DNA from: Acanthococcus lagerstroemiae
Taxonomy: Eukaryota; Arthropoda; Insecta; Hemiptera; Eriococcidae
DNA length: 64,000 nt
Direction: 5' to 3'
Assembly: GCA_031841125.1 (NCBI GenBank)
Contig: CM063113.1
Span: forward strand, 57,653,211-57,717,210
Below are positions 1-13,186 of the stretch, piece after piece. Both the position numbers and the translations under genes were made by a program. The first letter of the stretch is position 1. Each line of letters begins with the position of its first letter. Below the pieces are notes generated by a model that had not been told where the DNA came from, ran no database searches, and saw only the letters and a list, made by a program, of their open reading frames with translations.

Positions 1-172
1 TTTTGTTGCATCGCTGACTATTTACTCACTAACTGATGCCTGCACAATAAACTTATGTTATTTTGGCAGTTTTCCCCAACTATTTAAGAGAATAAAAATT
101 TCTTATATAATCTCTTTTCAAAATAGATGACTTAGATGTTAGATGACCGGTAGACATCCTGTAAAATTCAAA
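1..172 (+). repeat. Dispersed repeat A, copy 1 (cut by window edge)
   Basis: Diverged match to 20285-20492. Shared blocks are GCTGACTATTT, ACAATAAAC, TTTTGGCAGTTT, AGAATAAAAATTT, and the shared end TTAGATGACCGGTAGACA followed by CCTG. Both copies stop at the same CCTG, so this is probably a real element terminus. No coding capacity is seen. Confidence 0.7.
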
Positions 173-1640
173 ATTTCAAACGCTAGCATCCTAATGCAGC
201 TACTGCATTTTAGGAAGGCATCTCTCATTGTCATACAGTAGTTGACAATTTGACGTAAATTGGCTGGGTATCATTAGACGGCAGAGGCTCTCATTTGAAG
301 GTACACATATCCGAAACTTTCAAAACTAGTAATAAACAGAGAGTCTCAAAATTGTTAGCGGTAATGATATATTCCACCTACTGATATAGGAATGTGTCAT
401 CCACTGATTCAATGCAAATAAAGGCTGCTGTTCATTGGCACGCGTAAGTGCCAGTGCCACGTATTAGTACAAAAAGTGACCAAATTTTCGTCTTCGGATT
501 CGTTTTGGATAGTTTAATTTAGTTGATTTCAGACGTTTTTAGAATCTGCACGGTACTCGTCAAAAAGATTTCATTTGATTAGTGATTTTTGCCTTCACGA
601 AACACGTACTCTATCTCAAAAGTATCGAAAGCGGATACTTGATGACTTATGCACATTACCAGCACGTCAGAAGCGGAAATGTCATTTCAGGTACAAGTAT
701 AGACCTATAAATTGTTGGTGCGAAGGTTATCTTGAATCTATTTGCTATACAGCGTCGACGACGTATCGGCGCCGAGGTCTCGGAAATACGAAATAACTTT
801 TGTAAAAAATTCAGATATCCGGATTTCTAGAAAAATCCGTTCCTCCGCCTAAAACGGCAGGAATTTTAATTTCCTGATTGTGATCCGGATTATAGGTGAA
901 TCCGTTTAGCCCGACGGGCGTAACGGCTGCAGATATCCTACCACTTCGGAGACTTGTTTGCTCTCAAGGAGCCGCGCCATCCTGGAGGGTGAGGGATAGA
1001 TGGAACGTTTAAATATTATACAGGGTTATATTATGCGCGGGCACGAAATGCAATTTATTTTACGAAATGTTATCTGCACTGTCATCGGGGGGCCGTGTTC
1101 GGTTTCAGGCCCGACTTTCTATATTAAAACGACGGTATGTCAAAATGCGGACACGTCGATTTTACTTTCGACTGCGTAGGCATTTTTGAACGCACTAAAT
1201 TTCGAGTCGAAAGGTCGACGTTCCCGGCTGGAGGAAGACGCGCATCACTCACGAGAGCTATGTACCTTCGCAGCGGAGAACTTTTAGAAAGTGAGGATAT
1301 GAATAACAAAATGTTTACACGAATTCGAAAATCGAAAGAGTATGTGTGTTCACACACGTCGGGTATCGTGGTTCATAAATTTCTCGCTTGAAAACGTTGA
1401 TTGAACTGATATGAGCAAAAATAGAATGTTACCAGCGTAGGTAACGCATTGTAAGAAACCTCTCACGGCCAAGGAAAATTTTACTGTGGTCTGTGATTGT
1501 AGTCGCTAGGTATTCTGAGCCCGCGAGATCATGGAATGACTATCTATGATTAGTATTTGGCTAATTATTCTTAAATAAAGTCGTAAATATGAATGATCTA
1601 CAATTAAAATAAGGGTAACATAAATTTCCTGAAAAAATTA
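173..1640. other. No recognised gene
   Basis: Only short open frames (73-84 codons) without motifs. Around 560-1000 there are CpG-containing stretches with repeated ATCCGGAT and AATCCG words, but no element boundaries were found. Confidence 0.5.
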
Positions 1641-3160
1641 GTCCAAGCAGAGCTTCAGCTAAAAGTGCGGCGGCCTCAACTCGGAGTCGTTTCCATCGTT
1701 TCCGTTAGATCTCTGTACGCTAAAATCTGATCTGCTGCTTTTTCTCCCCCTCTCCTCCCCTCAAAAGGAGGCCCAACTTGCCAGAGAGTGATAGTTGGAC
1801 TATGAATCGCCCACTAACGAGACAGGGAAACAAATTATCAGTTATCCGGTTCACCATACAGATAGATCGGCAACCAGTTAAGAAAAAGGAAGGACAGATA
1901 GATCAACAAAAATGCAGAGACTGTCAAGTAGGTAAACAAACAAGTAGGGTGTCGGAGCCGGGAAAAAAATGCGGTGGGCTCGGCTCCGGCTCCCTAAATT
2001 TTCAAAACATGGAGATTGGCTCCAATGTATAGGTTTGCGAGGTCGCTGAATTCAATTTTGAAGAGAATTTTTGGATCCGGTTCATTGGAAGGGATTATAG
2101 CTAAATAATGGTCATTATTTTAGATTGTATTTGCTTCACAGGCGTTCAAGGTAGCTGAATTTACTCCTACGAGTGAATTTGGGTTCTAATCCTCTGATCT
2201 GTCCCAAAATGAGGTAAAAATTGAATAATGATTAATTTTATTTACTTTGAAAATTCGTGTACGGGGGAGTGATGTATCCCAAATTGATTACTATTTTTGT
2301 CTTCCCTATTACAACTTAATCGATAAGTAGATTAACCTTATCCCAAACTAAACTCTATTCTGACCTCTGTCCCCTCAATGTAATGACCCGCACCCCTCCT
2401 CCCCGTGATAGAATCAGTACTTCTTTTGGTGGAACTTCAAAGAGAGGGATCAAAACATTACCATCAAAAAGTCAAAATAATGACTACTATTCAGTTGAAG
2501 CCCTCTGTGATGGTACCAGAACCCCTTTTGGTGGAACTCCAATGGGTTAACTCAGAAATTATCCTTAAAATTAGTGTTTTTGAGAACCTATGAATCGACT
2601 AGTCGAATTTCACCCCCCAAACCGATGCATTTTCTTTACTGCATCCCCCTCCATGAAATCAACGGAGTAAATGTGAACTACGTTTAAACACTTTTGAGAG
2701 TCCAGGAAAAAATAGTTCTTCATAAAATGCAAAACCTCATGTATTTTCCCATAAGAAAAGGAAGGTCGGGCTTATCTCTTAGTATTATCCAACAAAGGTT
2801 TACCTTTCTACCAAATAAAAACTAGTCTGCCCGGGACTCATTAAAAAGAAAAAAATTATCAAGTATAAATGACTGGCACCCCAATGTGCATATTTACAAA
2901 TTGTTCGGGAAGCCCAACAACTGTCTATAGATTTCAATTTTGATTTTTTCCCTCTTCGATTTTCGATGAAACCAAATCTCGACCTTAATGAATATGATCT
3001 GGAAAGGTTGTAGCCCGGTATGATAAGTGAATCACCCTAAGTCGATTTTTTCAAATTTTCCATAAATTCTCTATTTGCAGTGGCCAAAGAAGCCTACCAC
3101 CCCCCGAAGGGTGTGACCTCGAAATATATGATTCTCATACTTTCAACTCAATTTTGAGCA
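1641..3160. other. No recognised gene; decayed repeat fragments
   Basis: Contains GGTCGCTGAATTC (2040), the reverse complement of the GAATTCAGCG word typical of the satellites at 12.4 and 17 kb. There is also a short tandem pair around 2420 and 2528 (TTTTGGTGGAACTCC-type). The segment at 1948 (GTGTCGGAGCCGGG) resembles a hAT-like end, but no partner end was found. Confidence 0.35.
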
Positions 3161-3356
3161 TTTTTTGGTTGGATCGTACAAAATTGTCCACGTAAGTGAA
3201 TGCTCTCAGTACAAAGACAACCAAATTTTTTGTTGTATTTTTCTACCGTTTTTGACTTTTAAAATCGATTTTAAAATTTTGAAAATGGGGCCCACACCAC
3301 AATTTTTAAGCATTTTAAATTTTATTTCAATTATTTATCTATCTAAAATTAATAGT

Positions 3357-3552
3357 TCGCTGCACGTAAGAGGTTGTTGAAACACTAGGTGATTATTAAC
3401 ATAGATATATTATCGAAGCGTTTTATAACTTTTCATAAAATGGGACAAGTCCCGAACATGAAAGAACACGTTTTCTATATTCCCAAACACCCAAAAAGTG
3501 AAAACTGATCTTATAACATACTAGGTGGGTTTTAACATAAGAGGGTCACAAT
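3357..3552 (+). repeat. Dispersed repeat B, copy 1
   Basis: Matches 27417-27600 in the same orientation. Shared blocks are GCTGCACGTAAG, AACATAGATAT, CATAAAATGGGACAAGTCCC, AACACGT and GTGGGTTTTAA. No protein coding is seen. Confidence 0.75.
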
Positions 3553-4179
3553 GTTGAAAATAAAAAGTATCATATCTTCGCTGAAAAAGTAGCTAAGTGG
3601 GTAGCTAAAAATTTTAGAGAGATGTTCCCCTTTATACAGCTCTTAACTGAGAAGAAATTGGTGCCGGATCTGGGTTTTCAACTTCATGAGCCAAAATCAA
3701 TGGAAAAAATGAATCGAGAAAAATAGTTTTTAGAGCATTTAGGTAAGTGCCGCCAATCTCAAAATGCTGAAAATTGGCATGAAGGTGTAAAATACATTGT
3801 AAGATATTTGCAAATTAATGTATTTTCCAACTCCAAAATAGCGGTATAAGTGCCATTTTCAAAATTTCAAAATCGATTTTGAAGGTCAAAAAAGGTAGAA
3901 AAAAGACAAAACATTGGTTTTATTTATACTGAGAGCCTTCACGGACATGCCAAATTTCGTATTATTCAACTAAAAAATGCCCACGATTAAGCTGACAGTG
4001 TGAAAATCATATATTTCGAGGTCACACCCCTCTGGAGGGGGACAAGATTGTGACGATGAGCTCTGGAATTTTCTTTTACCACTGCAAATATAGGGCTGAA
4101 GAAAGTTTTGAAAAAAATCGACTTAGGCCGATTCACCTGTCATACCGGGCTATAGCCTTTAAACTTCAAAACAAAAACT

Positions 4180-5046
4180 ATTCTCGAAAATATAAACTTA
4201 AGAAAATGTTCCAAAAACTATGCTTACTGTTTTTTGAAACTGGTTTTATACATAGCGAATGGACTTATTGAAATTTAGAAATTAGCCTTTCAATTAAAAA
4301 ATATTACGTGATGAAAAATAAATATTTTCTTAATTCAACAAAATGGTGTTGACGAGCTGGAAACTCCATCACTCAATTCCGAAAACAGGAAAGAAAAAAG
4401 AAATGTACTTACTACATTTTAAAAAATAGCTTTTTCATTAGTAAATACTGTGTGATAACATGAAAGATGATTTCTTGTACTTCGACAAGACGATATTGAT
4501 GAGTTCGGGATTCCAACCACCCAATTTCGAAAAAGGAAAGACAAAAGACATGAAAAAATGGACTTACTACGTTTCGGGAAACCGCTTTTTCATCAGCAAA
4601 TAATACTGAACGATAATATGGAAGAAGATGCTTTTTGTGATTCAACAAAGAGCTTTTGATGATTTGGGGGTTCCATCAGTGGCGGATCCAAGATTACACT
4701 TAGGGGGGAGGGGGGTAAATGTTGGAGAAAAAAGACTAAAATAAGTGGAAAAGCGAGTAAAAATTTTTCCCCCTCCCTGAACCCGCCACTGGGTTCCATC
4801 ACTCGATTCCGAAAAAGCAGGTTAAACTGCAGTTACGGCAGTCTGAAAATGGGCTTGTTTATTAACACATATTGAAATAACATGAGATTGTTATTATTAT
4901 TATTATTTTTTATTTTTTGGAAATTCAACAAAGATATTGACGAGTTGGGAATTCCGTCACCAAACTTCCAAAAAATGGTCTTACTGCGTTTTGGAAAAGC
5001 ATCGCTCAAATTAATAAGCTATTTGACACAAAACTTTAATGAGTTT
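4180..5046 (+). repeat. ~150-160 bp satellite, about four to five copies
   Basis: The phase marker GA(C/T)GAG(T/C)T(G/C)GG(A/G)A(A/T)TCC recurs at about 4349, 4495, 4655 and 4934. After removing the small insertion at 4677-4799 the spacing is 146-160 bp. Each unit also carries a TTTTTCAT(T/C)A and a CTTACTAC-type block. The array ends sharply at about 5046, where a retrotransposon begins. Confidence 0.7.
4677..4791. mobile_element. hAT-like MITE with perfect 8 bp target duplication
   Basis: The left end CAGTGGCGGATCCAAG pairs with the right end CTGAACCCGCCACTG. The direct repeat GGTTCCAT lies at 4669-4676 and 4792-4799. At 115 bp it is non-autonomous. It sits inside one unit of the surrounding satellite, so the empty site can be read from neighbouring units. 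Confidence 0.9.
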
Positions 5047-6018
5047 CCTTCTGGTGGGATGAAGCTCGGAGACCTCTGTTTCCAAATTTATTTAATTGTT
5101 TACTAGAAGAATTGTTCTGAGAAATGGAGTTGGAAAATAAAGGTATAAGAACTGACAGGAAGTAGCTTAACAATCTCCAGTTTGCAGACGATGTCGTCTT
5201 GATCTCCCAAAAAACAAATGAACTCCAACAAATGTTGGACGAATTTTGCGATGTAAGTAAAAAAGCTGTCCTCCGCATCAACATTGACAAGACTGTTCTC
5301 CTCTCCAACCAGGCTGGGAATCCAGAAATCGTAGTGGAAGGAAGTAAAATCGAAGTAAAGTAAGAAGTCACATATTTAGGTCAAATTATATCATTTCAAA
5401 AAAGCTTGTATAAAGGAATAATTAGAAGAATAGAAGAAGAACAAACTCGAGGAAAAACTTTTGGAGCTTAAAAGATATATAAATACAAAAGCGAAATGCC
5501 ACTCAAACTAAAAATCCAGACCTTGGAAAAATTCCAGTTTTCACATATGGGAGACAATCTGACAATCAACTCTGGAAAATTTGGAGGCGTTCGAATTGCC
5601 ATGGAAAGAGCAATCTTAGGAGTTACGAGAAATGAAAGAGTAAGTAATGTGGAAGTCAGGAAAAGAACCGAAGTAAAAGACTGTAGATATGTTGTCAAAA
5701 AATTAAAAATGAGGTATACGGGTCACAAAGTCAGAGGAGGGGAAGACAGATGGGAAAAGGGAATTCTGGAGTGAACATCAAGGGAGGGAGTAAGAAGGAT
5801 GGGAGTTACAGAGGGATAGCATAGGGTAGAGACGCCAGAGTAAGGGAATACTGGACCAATATAGGGGAGGTCTCAGCCCACAGGTGGACGCACTATAGTG
5901 AAGAAATTGTACTATTCGTAGCTTTATTGTAAATTTTGTTTTTGTATTAGTTGTCAAAGAATACTACAAAACATATGTTATGATGTGTAAAATAAAGGCT
6001 GTTTCATTCACTCATTCC
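5047..6018 (+). pseudogene. RTE-like non-LTR retrotransposon, 3' fragment, decayed
   Basis: Starts at the (G)-x-K-x-G-D segment of the reverse transcriptase (about 5058). The catalytic FADD reads as F-A-D-D-V-V-L-I-S, with TTTGCAGACGAT at 5181-5192. The thumb segment K-x-V-L-R-I-N-I-D-K-T and the C-terminal domain (R-A-I-L-G-V-T-R around 5615, then Y-T-G-H-K-V-R-G) follow. The 3' part contains AATAAAGGCTG and ends in a short ATTCACTCATTC tail near 6018, as in 5'-truncated copies of this clade. Frameshifts and stops (for example TAG at 5104 and TAA at 5361) show that it is dead. A 92-codon open frame at 5496-5774 is part of it, not a host gene. Confidence 0.85.
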
Positions 6019-7610
6019 CTTCTAAGTTTTGAAAATCCAATCCTAATTTTTCAACGTTTGTGTTTCATATCAAACTGCCGACCGAAAGTCGCTAAATTCT
6101 CAACTACAGTTTAGTGTTTGTGGGGGATAGTCTGCCCCCAGCTTTCGCTACGACCCTAAACGGGAGAAAAGAATAGGTAGTATCGGCATCACAACAGGGT
6201 GGATGGAAATGAAAACAAAACAAACTGAATACAGTAAGATCCTATCAAAACTCGAGCATTTAGGCACAAACCAATTTTTTTCAAAACTTTAAAACGGCGG
6301 GCTATTTTTACGCCGCTCTTTCAGCAGGTTCGGGAGCTCTTTCCCCAACGACGAAAATACTCGATATGACTTGAACGGCGACGCGACATCGTATCACGTT
6401 GTCCTCAAGAGGGTTGAAAAATGTTCACCCTTGTTTCCAGTCGAATCGAGCGTTCGGACAACCATTAATCATTTCACCGGGGTAATTTTCGTGCCACGAA
6501 ATTCACGTGCGTCAATTTTAAACGTTCGCATTGTTCTTCACACGGCTCCACTTAAGCCGCCGTCGGCTCCGCTCCGTTCTGCGGATCGCCGGATGCGGAC
6601 CACCGCCGGCGTTTGTCGCGTTTCCGGTGTATCGAGAGACCAGGGTGCAGAAAACGAAAATTAACGTTAAATTAAACACGAGAGAGCAGACCGCCGCCAC
6701 CGTCGTCGCATTATCCGGCGTCCGGCGTTGGTTACTTAAAAAATTATAGCGACCGGGTAGTCGAAATTCGCGGCGCGAAAATGACGCCCGAGCACGTCGG
6801 ACGCGGGCCGAGGGCGGCGGGCAAAAATATATACGTATTCGGCGGTAATTGAACGCGTGTATATGTACGCGAACCCCCTCGCGGTAAAAAGAGAACGGTT
6901 AATATATGAAAACTAACAAGATAAACACAGAAGTACATCCACTGTCAACAAAGAGGGATCCGCACCACCTTTCCATTTTCTTCCTCCCCCGCCCCTTCAA
7001 CGTCTACATCCTTTAAAAGGATCTAAAAGAATAACACAAAAAAGTGGAAAGTTACTTTCTTCTTTTCTTTCATTCTTATTTTTCTCTTCTTTTTTTCCCG
7101 CGCTCGTCGCGCCATCACGCTCGCGCTCCCGCCCTACAAACGTGGATGCTGTGTGCTTTTTCACTACACACCTAGTTTGCTGATTCAATAAACCAGATAT
7201 AATTTAACAAGCAGTCGTACCAACTTCGAACGGCTGAAAAACTAACAACAACAGGACTCGAGGGTTATTTTGCATTAGGCGCGAAGGGTCGGTCGACGGT
7301 GCCGGGGCCACGCATTCGATTTTACACGTTCTGACCGCTACACGCTATCGCCGGCCACGGATGAGGAAGACGACCACTCTCGAGTGGGTCGACGCTCGAA
7401 TTCTACGAATAGGTGCCTATTACTGGTAATGAAGGTAATTACGAACTGCCTATAAGTGTGCGCCGAGAAAGGGGAGAGGGGGGCAGAGCTTGTAGTACGG
7501 TAGCGGTAATCTCAGACGAGAGTCGGAAAAAATAATTACGAGTTGAAGTACGCCACACTCGACTCGAAGATGAGTTCGTATTCTGTATCAATTGCTCCAG
7601 ACTTTTGAAA
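6019..7610. other. CpG-rich stretch without recognised gene
   Basis: 6290-6900 is G+C and CpG rich (many CGGCG, CGCG and CCGCC words), unlike the A+T-rich surroundings. Open frames on both strands are short and mutually exclusive. It could hold a promoter or 5' exon, but no motif or homology decides this. 6960-7190 is pyrimidine rich. Confidence 0.4.
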
Positions 7611-8520
7611 AAAAAAAAAAAAAAAATACAGGGCGGCGTACGAACAAAAGTGGCGTGTATATTCTGCGTACGATTTTTAGCTGTTCGAAACTGATCGAAT
7701 AAGGACAGCTGGAAGATATTTGTTTTGGGGCAAACGAATATAGCAGTATGCAATGGTCTCGAAGTTTATTAATTTATTATTTTTTTTTATCGATTCGACT
7801 CGTGCTGAACGACAGCGAGAATTGTAATTGAATCGATGAGAACCAAAAGGTGGTCAAGTCCAAAACTGGCAGTTTTGAGTTAGCGACGGAAACTGAGGCA
7901 TTAAGGCATGCATGGCAGATTGACTGGTGTAGTTGAAATTTCGCCCACGCGTCTGGAACATAGTTTCCGGCGACGTCGAATCCGAAAATTTCATGTTTTT
8001 GTATCAAAAATAAAGAAAAATTTCGAAAAGTTCCATTTTTCAGCTTCGTAATTTATTATTTTTGACTCAAAAATTTGTAAAACAATTTTTTCGTCGCTAC
8101 ACATTTTCCCCTCACTTCCAAGGAGTTTATTAAATTCAAATGGGACCAAGTCTAAAATGATTTACTTTAGTGTGGGAAGAAGTCCCATGCAGTGTCCAGC
8201 CGTAATATTCACTTTTGGTCACCACTGAGAACCAAAAGGAGATAAGTCCAAAAACTTTGAGCAACTGTATCTGAGGTATTCTTGATTTTGACACTTTCAT
8301 GAAGCCGGAAAAACGTTACTTTCACGCGTGAAAGTAGAGGGGGGAATGAAATAATCAAATTTATTTTGATATCTTCCAGTCTTTACTTTGGCACATTCCA
8401 GCCATGAGTATAACACAAACTGGAAATACCTTACATTTGAGGAGGAACGAAAAGGAGTAACGGAAAGGAATTATCAGAGCGCAGGGCTCACAGGCTGGTA
8501 CAAGTTTACTCAATAAATTC
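7611..8520. other. No recognised gene
   Basis: A+T-rich DNA after an A-tract of about 19 bases (7608-7626). The phrases AACCAAAAGG and AAGTCCAAA recur at 7841 and 8231, suggesting an old internal duplication. Confidence 0.35.
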
Positions 8521-8772
8521 TCATAAATTTCCATAGGCACTTTAAGAGTTTCAAGAAGCCTCTCAAAACAGTCAGAAAAGCTCTAAGCAGAGTCAAGATG
8601 TACTTCGAAACAGTCAAAAGACGTCTCAAATAGTCCAGAGTCTCTTTCAAGAGCAACTGAAAAAGTACGACAAACATAATCAAAAATTGCCTACAAAATC
8701 CATCGCGAAGAGCTTCTTCAGAGTCACATAAGCCTTCGAGCCAGAGCCAGAGTTATTTTTCATATCAGCAAT

Positions 8773-9040
8773 CAGTGGCGGACCTATGGGGGGGGGCGGA
8801 CACCCTAGTTCGGGCCGCGAAGAAGAAATAAAACCGCTTGAGTTTTGAGTTTTTCTCCTGTTTTTGAGTATCTGCAGCACTACAGTCTACAATGTTCATT
8901 GTGAAATGATTCAATACATTATGACACGTTTCTTCAGAAACTATTTAAAATGACATCCATCTCGGTCTCTTAGAGGGCGGAGGTAGAAAAAGTTACATTT
9001 CCAAAACACCTTCCTTGGAAAATTACTAGATCCGTCACTG
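8773..9040. mobile_element. hAT-like non-autonomous element with perfect 8 bp target duplication
   Basis: Ends are CAGTGGCGGACCTA on the left and TAGATCCGTCACTG on the right. The direct repeat TCAGCAAT is at 8765-8772 and 9041-9048. Length is 268 bp, with no transposase. The ends resemble those of the element at 4677. Confidence 0.92.
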
Positions 9041-9149
9041 TCAGCAATATAAATGAAGCACACAGTAGTGAAGTAACTTCCCAGCCTTATTCAAGAAATG
9101 ACAATTAATTGAAATGCAAATGAATGTGATGAGTCAATTAACGGAATCC

Positions 9150-9725
9150 TAAGGGCTGCTAAATGAGTCTTATCAGAGTCTGGATGAGCTGTACCCGTAT
9201 TTGGACAAGTTTCAAATTAATCTGATGAGTCCCTCAGGGTATAGAATTAGTCTTAGCGCAGTCAGAATATATTTGAAGAGTTTTGAATGTATTCCAAAAA
9301 AGTGATGAGTGTAATTCCTATAAGCAGTAAAGTTTTAATGGTTTTCAAAGGAGTTTGACCAAGTTTCAACTAGTCCTAAGAAAATCTAATAAATCTTACC
9401 AAATCCTAAGACGATCTGAATGAGTCTCGTCTGAGTCCTAATGGGGTCTAAATGAGTTGATGAATTTGATAATTTCAATGAGTCTTGATGAATCCTAAGG
9501 ATTTCTGAATGATACTTCAAGAATTCTAAAGGAGTCAGGATGAATCTGAATGGATCTGAATGAATTCCAAAGATGTTCGAATGAAAGTCAGAAGAGTCTG
9601 AATTTCCAAATGGGCTCAAGCGAGTCACAAAAGATCCGGAAGGAGCCTCATCGGTTTTTTCATGAGCTTGAACTCCATCATGACAAGTCTGAATAATTTT
9701 CAATGTACTCTTGAATCTTTACCAA
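9150..9725 (+). repeat. Degenerate GAGTC-type short-period repeat
   Basis: Words such as GAATGAGTC, CTGAATGA and GTCCTAA recur irregularly every 10-20 bases across more than 500 bp. The 105-codon minus-strand open frame inside (9386-9703) gives low-complexity protein and is a by-product. Confidence 0.6.
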
Positions 9726-11335
9726 TTTTAACACAATTTCAACGACGTAGAAGAGTCGGACAGTTTAGGTGACATGTGAGGCTGGAAGAGTCCGTATAGG
9801 TATAATTCTAGAATTAATGAACTCAGCCGATGCTGGAATGTCACGGTACAGTTTTCATAAGTTTTCACTCTGTACTATAAACCGAGAAATGAATTCCAAA
9901 AAGTTCCAGCTCAGTGTTGTAGAAGAATGTGCGTAGGTGGTAGGTGTTTCCGTTACCAGCCAGCCTAGCCAGCCCGTAATGCGATTTCCGTAACGCTATT
10001 TTCATCACACTCCAATTTTTTTTCGCAATGCGCATAAAAATCGTCTTTCGTGGTCCTCTGTCATTGTCCTAAGCCACGTTTCTGACAAATTATTGTTTTT
10101 TGTACAAATCAGTTTTTTGCTTTTACTGAAAAGTGTGAAAAAAATGGACTTAATCCCTTTTGGTTCTCATCAGTTTAACTCAAACTGGATAAGGCTCACC
10201 ATCAGTAAGTCTAGTTAGGGATCAGGTAAGTGACCTAATTACCTTATCCAATCGTTCACTCAGAAAAATAAATTAAATTAAAACAAATCCAAAAAGAAAA
10301 AACAAATAAAATAACCATCTGAACCAAAACTCAACAACAGGGACCTTAATGTACGAACGAACCCTAAAAAAGTGCGGGTTTTACTTGTACGAGAAGTGTT
10401 GTGTCCGGATCGCAACGAAGGCATTTGAGATCAAAGAAATGAAAGTGTGCAGAGAAAGCGAGTGTTTTGATTGATCGATAGCAAAAAAAGTTTTACCGCG
10501 AATGCTAAATATAAACTGTAACTGAGCTAAAATAAATGGATGTCCTGCCTGGCCGATCACGGGGAAAACGGAGAGTGAGTCATTAGAATAAGAAGAGAAA
10601 AAATAAGAGCCTAGTTCAGAAAAGATCACGTTCAGGACGCATGGGAATGCGGACGACGAAAGACGTTCGCATCGTGCTACGCAGAAAGTAACCAGGCAGG
10701 ACGATTTATACGAAAATTTACATAGCGGGGGAGAGGGTCACCGCAAGGGGAGGACCGGTTATGTTCTTGGAGGATGCACTATATTCTTCTGGTCTGGTAC
10801 ATTTGGGCGCGGTCATCTGGGCCCACGTGTCATATGGCGCACATTCGCTAGGACGCAAGTCACCTTCCGGCGCATGAGTAACAATAACTTATTTTCAAAA
10901 TAAACGAGTGCTAAGATATGTAGGTAGAATACTGATACATCGAAGGTAGACTACCTCGTACATACAATATCTTTATTTCAGAGGTCCCTGTGGGGGCTCA
11001 GCGTCTGGAGTAATGTTAGCGTCATTTTCGACTTCTTGTAACAGAGCGTTCAAGTCTCCATCGGGAGACTTGAGACTAGGACACGATTTTACATGCGTAT
11101 GAAAGAGTTATATCAATTGGTTTCAGTAACCTTCATTTTCCCACTCCTTTTCGCATATGTAATATAATTGAGGCGTCGACTTCCAAAGTGGCCTAAGTTC
11201 AAAAATCGATTTTCTGAGTTAGGAACGCCATCTGCTAGAGAAAATCTAACGCTCCTAGAGCAGACACCATACAGTTATCGTGAAGCGCTCAACGTCATTC
11301 GATGAGTGTCGGTATCATGAGGAAATTTAAAAAAG
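9726..11335. other. No recognised gene
   Basis: Mixed A+T-rich DNA with a moderately G+C-rich part (10640-10870, with several GGCGC words). No exon signature, element end or RNA gene was recognised. Confidence 0.4.
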
Positions 11336-11850
11336 GCACGATTAAGCCTTCAAGAGTTCTTATCAAGTCTCGAAGAATTAGAAAGTCTCTCGCAAGTATA
11401 GAAAAATAAAGAGTTTTGAATAAATCTTCGTCTCAGCGAATCTTAAAAAGCTTAGAAGACCCTTAAAGTGCATTTATTGGTTCTGCAGAAATATGGGATG
11501 ATTTTTATTACTTAGTTATTACCAGTTTTGAAAGGTTGTAAGAAACCCTAAATGAATCTTCAACAGTCACTGAGTTTTAAGAAGAATCTTTGGAAGTCCT
11601 AAACAAGCCTGGGAAAGTTTTTAATAAGCTCTGAAGGGTTTTCGTTTTAAGAAATGTTTTAGAGTCTTATACAGGTTCTAAAATCGCACCTCGAAGAGTC
11701 ATAATAAACATATTCAAAAAGAAGTAACAAACGAGGTTTGAGCAGCTATGGAGAATCTTATTCAAGTTCGGAAAAGCCATAATGAGCTTGAAGAGTCTAC
11801 AAGATTCTTGCACGAACATTGAAGATAGATTAATCTCAGTTAGTCTTGAG
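11336..11850 (+). repeat. Degenerate GAGTC/AAGAGTC-type short-period repeat
   Basis: AAGAGT(C/T), CTTAAA and GAAGAGTC words recur at irregular 10-25 base spacing. Similar in style to 9150-9725 and 29830-30410. Confidence 0.5.
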
Positions 11851-12349
11851 GAATGCTCTCCGTCCCTCGGACAAAAGAATAATTGGATTATACTACGATG
11901 AACATTGATAATTTATAACTATAACTGGTCTGATGTCTTTTGAATTTCCCCTCCGAAGATAGCTTCCTAAATCTGCCACCGAGAGAGACCGACCAAAGAG
12001 CACATATGTTACAGGGAAGAAGATGAATTTTGGGTTTCCAGATGAAATAGAGGATAGCCAGAGAAATTATAAATAAGAATCTATCAAAATAAACGTTCAT
12101 TTTTCGCTTTTCGGTTTATCATCTACGGCAATAAATTAACTTTTCCGAGTTAGCGGATGGTTTCGCAGCAAGCGTCACATATTGTATAGTTTAATTTTCC
12201 ATTTACTTCCCCTCTACAGAAGTCCAAATGCCTAAGTTATCCTGATTGTTACCAAAAACGATTTTAACGATCTTCAATACATAACAAATGATTGCCATAC
12301 TACATGCTAAAACCTTTCAATCCTACACCCACCAGGAACTCTTATTTCT

Positions 12350-12800
12350 CAATTACGGATGATCGGGACATTGAAAACATAGGTAATGGTATCCATATAT
12401 CGTATTTCAAAAAAGTATCAAATATTACGCCCCGTCCGGTCCTATGTATTTTAATTTAAATATACGGTAGAATAAGGTGCAAACATGAATTCGGCGACCT
12501 TGCAGAACATGACAAGTGATACCCATATCGTATTTTACAATCTTCTCGATCCGCCACTCTCCCTCCTCTCCCGACACCTTATTGAAATTCAATGTAAAAT
12601 AATATGCGGACTTGAATTCAATGACTTAGAAAACATAAAAAGTGACATCCACATTGTATTTTGGGAAAGTTTAACCCTTGACCTCCGCCACCCCCAAAAG
12701 CTCAAATTTGAATTTACAGCAGAAGTGTAGGTAAAAAAACGAATCCACTGACGTCGAAAACATGAGCAATGATACCCACACGGTATTTCAAGGAGATTTC
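12350..12800 (+). repeat. ~127 bp tandem repeat, about four diverged copies
   Basis: The word CGTATTT(C/T) (or TGTATTTT) at the end of a GATACCCA(T/C)A-type block recurs near 12402, 12530, 12657 and 12784, a 127-128 bp spacing. Each copy also has an AAAACAT(A/G)-block and a (C)GAATTC-type block. Confidence 0.7.
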
Positions 12801-13186
12801 GGCCCTCAACCCAGTTAAATCAAGGAACCATGTACCCACTGGCCTGCGCCCACCGAACCTAGATATCGGCCAAAATCAGCTTCATTTTCGGACCAGTCTG
12901 CTGCCCTGTTCTCAAGCCGGAAACCGTAGACGGTGCCCGCGGACGGATACGGCGCGATTCCGTGAGACACGTCCGTAAATTCGATCGGGGTCGGGGTAAA
13001 TTTTTGCTCGCCAGCACGAATCGTACTTCGCCGGATTAACATCTTTGTACCGAACGTAAATATCAACGAAATTAGAAGTTCGTTTTGACAAAGCTTTGTG
13101 CACTTGCTTTTATTGCCCCTCGTTCGGTTCATGCGACTCCTCCGGCTAACTCATTTGCATAATTGAAATTGCTTTTCTCTTTCTAG

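Noticed and set aside
5036..5371. 111-codon minus-strand frame
   Set aside because: It is antisense to the RTE-like reverse transcriptase, whose FADD motif is on the plus strand.
9386..9703. 105-codon minus-strand frame
   Set aside because: It is low-complexity protein translated from the degenerate GAGTC repeat.
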